Assembly: GCF_006352025.1 (NCBI RefSeq)
Contig: NZ_CP040936.1
Span: 3,288,001-3,352,000, forward strand
Source: Hymenobacter sp. DG01
GTDB lineage: Bacteria; Bacteroidota; Bacteroidia; Cytophagales; Hymenobacteraceae
Direction of reading: 5' to 3'
Length of the DNA stretch: 64,000 nt
Below, piece by piece: positions 1-8,556 of this stretch. Under the pieces are notes generated by a model that saw only the letters and a program-made list of their open reading frames with translations, was not told the DNA's origin and did no database searches. Every line of letters begins with the position of its first letter. Position 1 is the first letter of the stretch. The translations under genes and the position numbers were made by a program.

Positions 1-624
1 GGCCGGGGCCGTAACCGTGATGGAGCGCCCACCCAGCCACCGGCCGGGGCCAAAGTCCGTAGCCGGCTGCGCGTTTTGCACCGTGAATGTGCTGGGTATC
101 GTCCACACATACGCCTCCACCGGGTAGGCTCCGGCATCATCGTAATAGAACTGCGGCAGCGTAAGCGTGAGCTGTTGCGCCCCACTGCACAGCGGCAGCT
201 CAATCACGCTCGTGTTATTGATCTGGGCGTTAATGCGCACCCCAAGCACGCTCTTGATGATGATATTAGGGGTACTCGATGGGGCAACCGGCCTCCATCC
301 AGTAGTAGTACCGCTAGCATCTTTTAACGGGGCCTGAAGTCCCGGCGTTATAGAGCCTATGGAGCCTGTCCCCCACTGCACCCGATACTCAGCCGTACTA
401 TTACTAACACTAGGTGTATTGAGCAGCGTACCGCCAGTAGCACTAGCTCCATTTACCCGATACCCGGACGGAATATTTTCCAGCACATAAGTAACCGTTT
501 GATTTGGACAGACGGCCTTGGTGTAAGCACGAAAGGCTTGCGCGCTGGTGCTGACCGGGGACAACAGTCAAACCAGCAGCGCCACCAAAGCCGGAAATGA
601 AAGTGGTTGGCACTTTTTCATCAT
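1..624 (-). pseudogene. Exported PKD-like domain protein, 5' part, with TGA in the signal peptide; runs off the window
   Basis: Reading left from the paired ATG codons at 624 and 621, the frame encodes a basic n-region (MMKKCQP), a hydrophobic core and a signal-peptidase site (VSTSAQA, then FRAY). Codon 19 (568-570 on the plus strand) is TGA. After it the frame stays open for another 189 codons to the window edge, with ordinary composition, so one base change (TGA for TGG, for example) explains the break. The distal part (YVWTIPSTF, later GGRSITVTAP) resembles the PKD-like repeats of Bacteroidota surface proteins. No ATG follows the stop, and the TTG just after it would leave too little hydrophobic sequence for export. 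It may be a true nonsense mutation, a readthrough site or a sequencing error. It lies 36 bp downstream of, and on the same strand as, the beta-barrel gene at 661-1392. Confidence 0.6.
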
Positions 625-660
625 AGGTAAATAAGAGGTGAATAAAAGGATGACTCTTTA

Positions 661-1392
661 TTAAGGGCGCCCAAACAAGTAATGCACGCTGATTTGACTG
701 AGGGGACGTAGTGTAGCACTTGTTTGGTTTTCTAAAGATCGGCCCTCTCCGATGCCGACTAGTTCCCCGGTATCCCTGAATGTCCGGACAATACTGCCTC
801 TGAACCTATAATGGTTATATCGGACAGATAGAGCCGCTTCAGCACTTAGGTATAGGAAGGGCCGTAACTGGTAGCGTGCTCCCACCAAAGGCCTCGCGAA
901 CACCGCATATGTGCGTTGTCGATTCTGATCGTAAAAAGAAAAAACAGTGAGTTCCCCATTTACTACTTCTCCGCGCTCAGAATACTCTTTTGAGTGAAAA
1001 ATCGTATATCCTACCCCCACATCCACCCCGGCGTAGCCAACCCAGCGGCGGGTCAGGGCTTTCTGCCACTCGTAGCCCGTGTAGGCTTCTACACTCAGGC
1101 TGCTCTCGCTGAAGTCGCGGTTCGTGAGGGGGTAGGGCTTGTAGCGCTTGGTGTAGCGGTAGCTGCCCACCGCTCCCAGGCGCCAAGCTTGGTTGGGCCG
1201 CACCTGCCGCTTGTAGAGCAGGCCCAGGGGTAGGGAACGGTTGTTGCGGAAAAAGCCCTCGAGCACGGGGCTGGCCGTCAGGCCCAGCTGGTGCTTGTAG
1301 GTGGTAGCCGAGTCGGGCAAAGGGGTAGGCGCTTGAGCCTGGGCCAGGGCGGGCGCCCCGCTCAGCAGAGCGGCGCAGAAAAGAGTACGCAT
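661..1392 (-). CDS. Outer-membrane beta-barrel protein, uncharacterised
   Basis: The 243-residue product begins with a clean signal peptide (MRTLFCAALLSG, cleavage after AQAQA). It continues as alternating polar and aromatic strands, with many Tyr, Arg and Gly residues and repeated hairpin turns, and ends in an aromatic-rich strand (ISVHYLFGRP). This is the usual look of small Bacteroidota outer-membrane barrels, but I cannot assign a substrate. A TACTTTAT promoter-like box lies about 20 bp before the ATG. The broken PKD-like gene follows on the same strand and may be cotranscribed. A surface or structural role is inferred; no enzymatic motif is visible. Confidence 0.75.
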   Translation of the reverse strand: MRTLFCAALLSGAPALAQAQAPTPLPDSATTYKHQLGLTASPVLEGFFRNNRSLPLGLLYKRQVRPNQAWRLGAVGSYRYTKRYKPYPLTNRDFSESSLSVEAYTGYEWQKALTRRWVGYAGVDVGVGYTIFHSKEYSERGEVVNGELTVFSFYDQNRQRTYAVFARPLVGARYQLRPFLYLSAEAALSVRYNHYRFRGSIVRTFRDTGELVGIGEGRSLENQTSATLRPLSQISVHYLFGRP

Positions 1393-1708
1393 GGAAAAGA
1401 AGGAAGAGAAATAAAGTACCTGCCGAGCAAGGGAAGACCACCGGCCAGAGCCAACGGCCGCTCGCTGCTACTGCGGCGCAAGATGGCGGCCTTTCCGCAA
1501 CCAAACCAGGTAGCCCTGCCCGGCTTTGTGACTTTGCTTTTTCCAATAATTATCAGAACTATTTCCGCCACATCAGCGCGCAGCCTGTAAGGATCAGGCC
1601 GTTGCTGGCGGCAGCCGCGCGGCCGGGGGGGGCACTGGCCGGGGCATAGCGTGACATTTGGTACCGGGGCCCAACCTCTACCCCACTGCCTTGCGTACCT
1701 TCGCAGAT
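1393..1708. other. Divergent intergenic region upstream of polA
   Basis: These 316 bp separate the leftward barrel gene from polA. There is a G-rich stretch near 1621-1632 and a TGACTTTG box near 1528. I see no convincing ORF, RNA gene or repeat apart from the polA promoter-like box listed separately. Confidence 0.4.
1696..1703 (+). promoter_or_regulatory. Candidate -7 box of polA (TACCTTCG), 5 nt before the ATG
   Basis: TACCTTCG fits the Bacteroidota -7 consensus TANNTTTG with one substitution and ends 5 nt before the preferred polA ATG at 1709. Transcription would begin at or within a base or two of the start codon, giving a leaderless mRNA. A matching -33 TTG at the usual 19-bp spacing is not evident. 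Confidence 0.4.
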
Positions 1709-4603
1709 ATGACCGACGCTCCTGCCCCCCAGCCCCACAAGCTCTTTCTGCTCGACGCCTTTGCCCTGATTTACCGCGCCCACTTTGCCTTCAGCAAAAA
1801 CCCTCGCGTAAACTCCAAGGGCCTCAATACGGGCGCCATCCTGGGCTTCACCAACACCTTGGTGGAAGTGCTCCAGAAGGAAAAGCCTACCCACATTGGG
1901 GTGGCCTTCGATGCCCAGAAGAAAACCTTCCGCCACGAGCAGTTTGCCGAGTACAAGGCCCAGCGCCAGGCCATGCCCGAGGACATCGGGCTGGCCATTC
2001 CCTACATCAAGCGCATCATCCAGGCCTTCAACATCCCCATTCTGATGGTGGATGGCTTCGAAGCCGATGACGTGATTGGCACTCTGGCCCAGCGCGCCGA
2101 AAAGCAGGGCTTTGGGGAGGTGTTCATGATGACGCCCGACAAGGATTACTGCCAGCTGGTAACCGACTGCATCAAGATTTACCGGCCCGCCTTCATGGGC
2201 AACGCCGCCGAGGTGCTGGACGTGAAGCACGTATTGGAGCGCTTCGAGATTGAGCGCGTAGAGCAAGTAATCGACATTCTGGGCCTGCAGGGCGACGCCT
2301 CCGACAACATTCCGGGCATTCCGGGCATTGGCGAGAAAACCGCCAAAAAGCTGGTGCAAGAGTTCGGCTCGGTGGAAAACCTGATTGCCAATGTGGATAA
2401 GCTGAAGGGCAAGCAGCAGGAAAACGTGCGCAACTTCGCCGAGCAGGGCCTGCTGAGCAAGGAGCTGGCCACCATCCACCTCGATGTGCCCATCGAGTTT
2501 CACGAGGAAAACCTGCGCCTGGAGCAACCCAACGCCGAGCAGCTGCAGCAGCTGTTCGAGGAGCTGGAATTCCGGCAGCTGGCGGCTCGGGTGCTGGGCG
2601 GGGGTAGCGCCGCCGGCATCTCGGCCGCACCCGACCGCGCCAACCCGCGGGCCGGCTCGCGCCGCCCGCGCGTAGCGGAGGGTCAGGGCAGCCTTTTTGC
2701 GTCCTCTGCCGACGCGGCCGTGGGTATTGCTGCCGAAGAAGGCGAAACCGGCTCCTTCGGGGCGCCCGCCGGCCCGCGCCTTACCCTGCAGGACGTGCCC
2801 CACCAGTACCACCTCATCGATACGCCCGAGCTGCGCCAGAGCCTGCTGAAATTCCTGCTCCAGCAAACCGAAGTCAGCTTCGACACCGAGACTACCGGCC
2901 TCGACACCATGACGGCACGGCTGGTGGGCCTGTCCTTCTGCTGGCTGCCTGGCGAGGCCTACTACGTGCCCGTGCCCCACGACGACGCGGCCGCAGCCCA
3001 GGCCCTGGTAGATGAGTTCCGGCCCTTCTTCGATGCCGAGCAGATTGTGAAAGTGGGTCAGAACATCAAATACGACCTCACCATTCTCAAGCACTACGGA
3101 GTAACCATGCGCGGCAAGCTGTTTGACACCATGCTGGCCCACTACCTGCTGGAGCCCGACATGCGCCACAACATGGACGTGCTGGCCGAAACCTACCTGC
3201 ACTACACGCCCGTGAGCATTCTGGAGCTCATCGGCCCGAAAGGCAAAAACCAGAAAACCATGGCCGACCTCCCCCCCGCCGAGGTGTCGGACTATGCCTG
3301 CGAGGACGCCGACGTGACCCTGCAGCTTAAGCACGTTTTCGAGCCCATGCTCAGGGAAGTAGGCCTGCTGGACCTGCTCAACGAGGTGGAAAACCCGCTG
3401 GTGCCGGTACTGGCCGACATTGAGTACGAGGGCGTGAAGATTGACTCTTCGGCTATGGGCGAATACTCGGCCGAGCTGCAGGGCTACATCCAGGACATTG
3501 AGAAGCAGATTTTCTCAGAGGCCGGGCAGGAGTTCAACATTGGCTCGCCCAAGCAGTTGGGCGAAGTCCTGTTCGATAAAATGGGCCTGGGCGGCGGCAA
3601 AATCAAGAAAACCAAAACCGGCCAGTACGCTACCGGCGAGGAAATTCTGAGCCAGCTGGCCGCCGACGCCCCCATTGCCGGCCTGATTCTGGAGCACCGC
3701 CAGCTCACCAAGCTCCGCTCTACCTACGTGGAGGCCCTACCCCAGCTGGTGTGCGAAACCGATGGCCGCGTGCACACGTCCTTCAACCAGGCCGTAACGG
3801 CCACCGGCCGCCTCAGCTCCACCAACCCCAACCTGCAGAACATTCCGATCCGCACGGAGAAAGGCCGGGAAATCCGCAAGGCCTTTGTGCCGCGCGATGA
3901 GCAGCACGTACTGCTGGCCGCCGACTACTCGCAGGTGGAGCTGCGCATCATGGCCGACTTCTCGGGCGACCAGACCATGATTGAAGCCTTCCGCCAGGGC
4001 CTCGATATTCACACCAGCACCGCCAGCAAGGTATTCCACGTACCCCTGGACCAGGTAGATGGCGAGATGCGCCGCAAAGCCAAAACCGTCAATTTTGGTA
4101 TCATCTATGGCATTTCAGCCTTTGGGCTGGCCCAGCGCATTGGCATTTCGCGCAAGGAAGCTACTGACATCATCGAGACCTACTTCGAGGAGTTTTCGTC
4201 GGTGAAGAAGTTCATGGACGACAGCATCAACCGGGCCCGGGAGCTGGAGTATGCCACTACCCTGCTGGGCCGCCGCCGCTACCTCCGCGACATCAACTCG
4301 CGCAACGCTACCCTGCGCGGCTACACCGAGCGCAACGCCATCAACGCTCCCATTCAGGGCACCGCCGCCGACATCATCAAGAAAGCCATGATCAACATCC
4401 ATGAGTGGCTGATTCAGGAGAAGCTCGGCACCAAAATGATTCTGCAGGTACACGACGAACTGGTGTTCGACGCCGTGCAGGAAGAAGTGGAGTACATCAC
4501 GCCCAAGATCAAGGAACTGATGTCCAACGCTTTGCTCCTACCCCACGGCGTGCCCCTGGAGGTAGAAGTAGGCACCGGCCGCAACTGGCTACAGGCCCAC
4601 TAA
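1709..4603 (+). CDS. polA: DNA polymerase I
   Basis: This 964-residue, three-domain family A polymerase serves Okazaki-fragment processing and repair. The N-terminal 5'-3' nuclease shows the acidic ADDVIGTLA and MMTPDKDY motifs and a helix-3-turn-helix around SDNIPGIPGIGEKTA. The proofreading domain is intact: Exo I (FDTETTGLD, near residue 392), Exo II (NIKYD) and Exo III (YACEDAD). The polymerase domain has motif A (DYSQVELR, near 738), motif B (RKAKTVNFGIIYG) and motif C (VHDE, near 914). A poorly conserved Gly/Ala/Arg linker (about residues 310-360) joins nuclease and proofreading domains. A TTG-initiated extension from 1658 is possible, but the ATG at 1709 gives the usual N-terminus (LFLLDAFALIYRAHFAF). 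An inverted-repeat element follows directly and may act as its terminator. Confidence 0.97.
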   Translation: MTDAPAPQPHKLFLLDAFALIYRAHFAFSKNPRVNSKGLNTGAILGFTNTLVEVLQKEKPTHIGVAFDAQKKTFRHEQFAEYKAQRQAMPEDIGLAIPYIKRIIQAFNIPILMVDGFEADDVIGTLAQRAEKQGFGEVFMMTPDKDYCQLVTDCIKIYRPAFMGNAAEVLDVKHVLERFEIERVEQVIDILGLQGDASDNIPGIPGIGEKTAKKLVQEFGSVENLIANVDKLKGKQQENVRNFAEQGLLSKELATIHLDVPIEFHEENLRLEQPNAEQLQQLFEELEFRQLAARVLGGGSAAGISAAPDRANPRAGSRRPRVAEGQGSLFASSADAAVGIAAEEGETGSFGAPAGPRLTLQDVPHQYHLIDTPELRQSLLKFLLQQTEVSFDTETTGLDTMTARLVGLSFCWLPGEAYYVPVPHDDAAAAQALVDEFRPFFDAEQIVKVGQNIKYDLTILKHYGVTMRGKLFDTMLAHYLLEPDMRHNMDVLAETYLHYTPVSILELIGPKGKNQKTMADLPPAEVSDYACEDADVTLQLKHVFEPMLREVGLLDLLNEVENPLVPVLADIEYEGVKIDSSAMGEYSAELQGYIQDIEKQIFSEAGQEFNIGSPKQLGEVLFDKMGLGGGKIKKTKTGQYATGEEILSQLAADAPIAGLILEHRQLTKLRSTYVEALPQLVCETDGRVHTSFNQAVTATGRLSSTNPNLQNIPIRTEKGREIRKAFVPRDEQHVLLAADYSQVELRIMADFSGDQTMIEAFRQGLDIHTSTASKVFHVPLDQVDGEMRRKAKTVNFGIIYGISAFGLAQRIGISRKEATDIIETYFEEFSSVKKFMDDSINRARELEYATTLLGRRRYLRDINSRNATLRGYTERNAINAPIQGTAADIIKKAMINIHEWLIQEKLGTKMILQVHDELVFDAVQEEVEYITPKIKELMSNALLLPHGVPLEVEVGTGRNWLQAH

Positions 4604-4617
4604 GCCCCGTTACCAGC

Positions 4618-4713
4618 AAAGCGCCTGTTATTCTGAGCAGAGCAAGGAATTTGGGTTAAGCCATCAAATGGCAAACTCAGATTCCTCGCTCTGCTCAGAA
4701 TAACAGGCGCTTT
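4618..4713. repeat. Intergenic inverted-repeat element (family A, copy 1), possible polA terminator
   Basis: Two arms of roughly 40 nt are nearly perfect inverted copies. The outer ends pair AAAGCGCCTGTT with its complement, and the inner part contains TTCTGAGCAGAGC-AGGAAT. The loop is about 12 nt, and TTTT follows the right arm, so transcription from polA could terminate here. The same layout and core recur at 47878-47958, which marks this as a dispersed family rather than a private terminator. Confidence 0.8.
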
Positions 4714-4799
4714 TCGTGGGGCTAACTGCCCAAACGAGGTAGCCGGCCGCCCTACCCGGCCGTATAGAGGGAACCAGGCTAATCCTGGCCCTATCTCTG

Positions 4800-5249
4800 A
4801 TGCTGGAAAAAACGCATACCACCACCCTGCAAAACGTAGCCCGCGGCATACTGGGCTCGTTCATGATAGTAGCCGGCACGGGCCACCTCACCTTCGCCCG
4901 CCAGGAATTTCAAGCCCAGGTTCCCGACTTCGTACCCTTGGACAAGGATACTACCGTGCTGGCCTCCGGGGTAGTGGAAATCGGGCTGGGGCTGGCGCTG
5001 CTGGCCCTGAAAGGCCGGAACCGGGTGCGCATGGGCATTGGGCTGGCCGCGTTTTACGCCGCCGTGTTCCCAGGCAACATTCACCAGTACACCCACCATA
5101 TTTCTGCTTTCGGCCTCGATACGGACGCTAAACGCTTCGGGCGGCTGTTCTTACAGCCGGTGCTTATGGGCTGGGCTTTGTGGAGTACGGGGGCACTGCA
5201 AGTTCTGCGGAGGCGTGGGGTGGTAGCTTCACAGAAAACAAGACCATAA
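4800..5249 (+). CDS. DoxX-like integral membrane protein
   Basis: A 149-residue protein with about four hydrophobic segments. The early segment GSFMIVAGTGHLTF is followed by FQAQVPDFVP, a combination typical of DoxX-like (COG4270) small membrane proteins. The second segment (LASGVVEIGLGLALLAL) and the later FPGNIHQY region also fit. Some DoxX proteins associate with thiol or oxidative-stress complexes, but the role here is unknown. The ATG is immediately preceded by TATCTCTG, so either that match is chance or the true start lies elsewhere. It stands alone between the element at 4618 and a strong bidirectional terminator. Confidence 0.8.
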   Translation: MLEKTHTTTLQNVARGILGSFMIVAGTGHLTFARQEFQAQVPDFVPLDKDTTVLASGVVEIGLGLALLALKGRNRVRMGIGLAAFYAAVFPGNIHQYTHHISAFGLDTDAKRFGRLFLQPVLMGWALWSTGALQVLRRRGVVASQKTRP

Positions 5250-5291
5250 AGCCTCATCTATGGTATAGTGTCCACCATCGTGTATAAACTC

Positions 5292-5369
5292 AGTAAACAG
5301 TTGTATTATATCAACAAAAAAGGACTACAAGTGTAGCCCTTTTTTGTTGATATAATACAACTGTTTACT
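5292..5369. terminator. Very long bidirectional hairpin terminator
   Basis: Two arms of about 38 nt pair almost perfectly (one A-C mismatch). They contain the run AACAAAAAAGG on the left and CCTTTTTTGTT on the right, with a loop of only a few bases. U-tracts are provided in both directions, serving the convergent DoxX-like and lipoprotein genes. The stop codon of the leftward lipoprotein (5365-5367) lies inside the right arm. Confidence 0.85.
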
Positions 5370-5826
5370 CGCTAACATAAGTTGTGCGGGTAGTTGTCGT
5401 TACACCACTGTCAGTGTCAGTAGAGGTTAGCACAAGTTTATTTTCCGTCAATTCAGTTATGTCAAATTGTGCTGCTGCTATAAAAACGGTGATAGTCAAT
5501 TTCGTGTCATTTGCTGACAGCGCCCAGTTCCCAGCAAACTGCTGAGAATCATCAGGGTCACATTTGGTTTTTCCTTCATCGGCTATAAAGATGCCGTTTG
5601 CCATGAATTTAGCCAGATCGTCCTTGCTACAGGCTTCTTCGCTGCTAAACGTATCGTCAGGGGCTTTAGAGCCGACTGTTTCGGTCTGAGCCGTCATGCG
5701 CCAGCTCTTGGCCATTAGGAGCTCCGACTTCGATTTATTCGGGCTGGGAGTTTCGTCGTCGCTGCCGCAGCCTGTGAAAACGCTACCGGCAACTAATAGT
5801 GACAGTAGAAATGAAATACGCTTCAT
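5365..5826 (-). CDS. Lipocalin-like lipoprotein
   Basis: The 153-residue product has a lipoprotein signal peptide (MKRISFLLSLLVAGSVFTG, then Cys20) followed by an acidic, Ser-rich spacer. The body contains LLMAKSWRMTAQT at its start, an internal FAGNWALSANDTKLTIT and ITELTENKLVLTSTD near the end. This arrangement of short strands is typical of Bacteroidota lipocalin-like lipoproteins that carry a small beta-barrel on the periplasmic or outer-membrane surface. The ligand is unknown. It is monocistronic, convergent with the DoxX-like gene and noticeably less GC-rich than its neighbours, which could reflect later acquisition. Confidence 0.75.
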   Translation of the reverse strand: MKRISFLLSLLVAGSVFTGCGSDDETPSPNKSKSELLMAKSWRMTAQTETVGSKAPDDTFSSEEACSKDDLAKFMANGIFIADEGKTKCDPDDSQQFAGNWALSANDTKLTITVFIAAAQFDITELTENKLVLTSTDTDSGVTTTTRTTYVSE

Positions 5827-6008
5827 AAAAAGGTTAAGTGTAAAAAAGAAGATGCAAACAACGGTATTAATTTAGTTGGTCCCTAATATAGTAAGGCCTC
5901 AATTCTGCAACCCAAAAAACACCTATACATGCTGCAGCGTACTATTTTACCTAAACAGGTTTGTTTTAGCAGTAGAACTGTATGCTGCCTTTCGCTGTAG
6001 TACATAAT

Positions 6009-7028
6009 ATGCCTGAAAATACTTCTTTTGACGTTGTGGTGATTGGGGCTGGTCCCGTAGGATTGGCATGTGCTCTAGAAGTGCAGCGCCGCGGCTTTTC
6101 CGTGGTAACCGTGGACAAGGGCGCTTTGGTGAATTCCATTATTGGCTACCCCACCAACATGGAGTTCTTCTCGACGCCGGAGCTGCTGGAAATTGGCGGC
6201 CACCCCTTCCCCACCAGCCACTACAAGCCCCTGCGCGAAGACGGCCTCGACTATTACCGCCGGGTAGCCCAAACCGAAAACCTGCACCTGCGCCTCTACG
6301 AGCGGGTGCTGGGGCTGGAAGGCGAGCCGGGCCGCTACGAGGTGGTCACGGAAAAAGGCCGCATTGCGTGCCGCTTCGTGATTATTGCCACGGGTTTCTA
6401 CGACGTGCCCAACTACCTGCGCGTACCCGGCGAAGACCTGCCCCACGTTTCGCACTACTATAAGGAGCCCTACCCCCACACCGGCCAGCAAGTGGTAGTG
6501 GTGGGCGCCAAGAACTCCTCGGCCAAAGCCGCCCTGCAGCTGCTGCGCGCCGGCGCCGATGTAACCATGGTGGTGCGCGGCCCGGAAATCAGCCAGTCGG
6601 TGAAGTACTGGATCCGGCCCGATCTGGTGAACCGTGTTAAGGAAGGCCGCATCAAAGCGCTTTTCAACACCACCATCCAGCGCATCACGCCGGAAACCGT
6701 GGAGGTGCAAACCCCGGACGGCCCCCAGGCCCTACCCGCTGCCTACGTGTACGCCCTCACCGGCTACCACCCCGATTTTGAGTTTCTGGCGGCCCTGGGT
6801 ATCACCTGTCAGACCGATGCCGCCCAAACCCCCACCCACGACGCCGATACGCTGGAAACCAACCGCCCCGGCGTGTACCTAGCCGGCACCGTGTGCGGGG
6901 GCCTGAACACCAGCCGCTGGTTTATCGAGAATGGCCGCTACCACGCCCAGGTAATTGCCGCCCGCCTGGCCGGCGAAGCCGCGCCTGAGCTGCCGCAGGT
7001 GCTCCAGCCCGTGCAGCTAACCCGCTGA
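6009..7028 (+). CDS. ypdA: YpdA-family bacillithiol-disulfide reductase (putative)
   Basis: A 339-residue flavoprotein of the thioredoxin-reductase superfamily. It has an N-terminal FAD-binding Rossmann motif (VVVIGAGPVGLACA), an ATG motif (VIIATGFYD), a second nucleotide-binding motif (VVVVGAKNSSAKAAL) in the NADPH domain and a C-terminal FAD contact (PGVYLAGTVCGG). It lacks a redox CxxC pair, which matches YpdA (Bdr) rather than true thioredoxin reductase. YpdA recycles oxidised bacillithiol using NADPH in the cytoplasm of Firmicutes and Bacteroidota. An ATG nine codons upstream (5982) is an alternative start; I prefer 6009 because MPENTSFDVVVIGAG places the Rossmann fold normally. It is monocistronic, with a terminator after it. 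Confidence 0.88.
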   Translation: MPENTSFDVVVIGAGPVGLACALEVQRRGFSVVTVDKGALVNSIIGYPTNMEFFSTPELLEIGGHPFPTSHYKPLREDGLDYYRRVAQTENLHLRLYERVLGLEGEPGRYEVVTEKGRIACRFVIIATGFYDVPNYLRVPGEDLPHVSHYYKEPYPHTGQQVVVVGAKNSSAKAALQLLRAGADVTMVVRGPEISQSVKYWIRPDLVNRVKEGRIKALFNTTIQRITPETVEVQTPDGPQALPAAYVYALTGYHPDFEFLAALGITCQTDAAQTPTHDADTLETNRPGVYLAGTVCGGLNTSRWFIENGRYHAQVIAARLAGEAAPELPQVLQPVQLTR

Positions 7029-7045
7029 TCAATCAAGCAGTCAAT

Positions 7046-7080
7046 AAAAAAGCCTTCCCGCATGAGCAGGAAGGCTTTTT
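7046..7080. terminator. Rho-independent terminator, bidirectional
   Basis: A stem AAAAAAGCCTTCC / GGAAGGCTTTTT around a 10-nt loop sits between the convergent ypdA gene and the GDSL lipase gene. A and T tracts on both sides allow use from either strand. Confidence 0.85.
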
Positions 7081-7107
7081 CGCTACATAAGGGGTAGGAC
7101 CCAGGGC

Positions 7108-8535
7108 TTACTGCGGGAAGCGTACACCGCGGTAGTTGTTGGGGTTTACCTGCCCGATCTTCGAGCCATACTTGGCGTTGATGGCCTTAATCATTTCGTT
7201 GGCCACGAAGGCGTAGCCGCGGGGCGTGGGGTGCACACCATCCAGGGAGAACAGGTTGCCCGAAATAAAGCTGGCCGTGTTGTTTACGCCGTTGCTCACG
7301 ATGCCGCTACCAGCCACGCTGGTGAAGTAAGCATTGGCATCGAAAATAGCCAGGCCTTTCTCGTTGGCTTTGCTGCGGATGGTGTTGTTGAAGGCCGTGG
7401 TAGCAGTGCGCACCAGGCCCTGCTCCACATCATCCAGCACGAACAGGCTGGGAATGGGGTTGCCGGCGCTGGTACCGAAGGTAGCCGTGGTATCAATGCC
7501 ATAAGCCGTCAGGAACAGGCTGAGGCCGGCGGCCGGCTGCCCGCTCTGCGCGTACACGTAGCGCCAGGCGCGGCCGGTGCGCTGGTTTAACAGGCCCAGG
7601 AAGGGCGAGGACGTCAGGGTGAACAGCTGCCGGCCCGTGCCGCTGGCGTCCCGGATATCAGCCGTCGTGATTTGCTTGCGGTTACCGGAGGTGGGGCCGC
7701 CAGCCGCCGAGCCCGTCTGGATAACCAGGCCGGGTACGTTCAGGGTCGTCAGGGTAGCCTTGAACGTGGGGCCTACCGTGGTGAAGAACGGGATGTTGGT
7801 CACGTCCGGAATGGTAGCCACCAGGCCCTTGGCGCCGTTAGCAGTCAGGGCGTCAATAATTTTGGTGTTCTTCTCCGTGAAGACCGCCGGGGTGGTGAGG
7901 CTATTGGCGGCCCCGCCAGCCGTGGCGTAGCCCAGCACGTCGTTGTTACCGAGCCAGTTGGTGAAGAAGGTAGGGTTGGAAGCCGCTACGCGGGCCAGGT
8001 AGGTTTGGGTAGTAACCTGGGCGTCGGGGGTAATCCGCTCGAAGTACGGGTTGCCCTGAGCGTAGCCAGCCGTTTCGATATCCGAGAGACGGATGCCGGG
8101 CACGCCCAGGTTGTTGACGGGCTCGGTGTACTTGGTGTAGAGCGGGCGGGCAGCCGTAGCGCCGGCGCGCAGGGCCAGCCTATCGGTTACGGACGCCGTA
8201 ATGGGAGCGCCAGCCGCCGTAAAGCCGGCCAGGCGCAGGTAGCCCGAGCCATTGCTCTGGGCCTCCGAGAACAGGGGCTGCACAAAATCGCCGCCGCCGG
8301 CTTCGCGGAACTGCTGGGCCAGCAGGTTGGGGTAGGAATTCAGCTGACCTTCCAGGTACAGGCCCCCATCAGAAAAGCCGGCCGTAAGGGAGTTGCCCAC
8401 GGCAATGTAGCGCGAGAAGTCAGCCGAGCCGCTGCTGGGCTTGAAGTCGTCTTCCAGATCGGGCTGGCAGGCGCTGAGGCCCAGCCCAAGCAGCGCCGCT
8501 ACGGGAGTAAACTTGCGAATCAGAAACGTATTCAT
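7108..8535 (-). CDS. SGNH/GDSL hydrolase lipoprotein
   Basis: A 475-residue lipoprotein (signal MNTFLIRKFTPVAALLGLGLSA, then Cys23) with an SGNH esterase/lipase fold. Block I is IAVGNSLTAG with the nucleophile Ser49, the Asn-bearing block is FTNWLGNNDVLG, and the Asp/His block near the C-terminus is SLDGVHPTPRGY. It probably cleaves an ester at the cell surface or in the periplasm. It follows the FadL-type channel gene by about 20 bp on the same strand. A surface esterase beside a hydrophobic-compound channel suggests lipid or ester hydrolysis coupled to fatty-acid uptake; this role is inferred from context. Confidence 0.9.
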   Translation of the reverse strand: MNTFLIRKFTPVAALLGLGLSACQPDLEDDFKPSSGSADFSRYIAVGNSLTAGFSDGGLYLEGQLNSYPNLLAQQFREAGGGDFVQPLFSEAQSNGSGYLRLAGFTAAGAPITASVTDRLALRAGATAARPLYTKYTEPVNNLGVPGIRLSDIETAGYAQGNPYFERITPDAQVTTQTYLARVAASNPTFFTNWLGNNDVLGYATAGGAANSLTTPAVFTEKNTKIIDALTANGAKGLVATIPDVTNIPFFTTVGPTFKATLTTLNVPGLVIQTGSAAGGPTSGNRKQITTADIRDASGTGRQLFTLTSSPFLGLLNQRTGRAWRYVYAQSGQPAAGLSLFLTAYGIDTTATFGTSAGNPIPSLFVLDDVEQGLVRTATTAFNNTIRSKANEKGLAIFDANAYFTSVAGSGIVSNGVNNTASFISGNLFSLDGVHPTPRGYAFVANEMIKAINAKYGSKIGQVNPNNYRGVRFPQ

Positions 8536-8556
8536 GGGTCGGGGAGCGAAGCGCGG

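Noticed and set aside
1559..3334. Long open frame on the minus strand (591 codons) across polA
   Set aside because: It is entirely antisense to polA, has no family features and reflects the high-GC codon pattern of the plus-strand gene.
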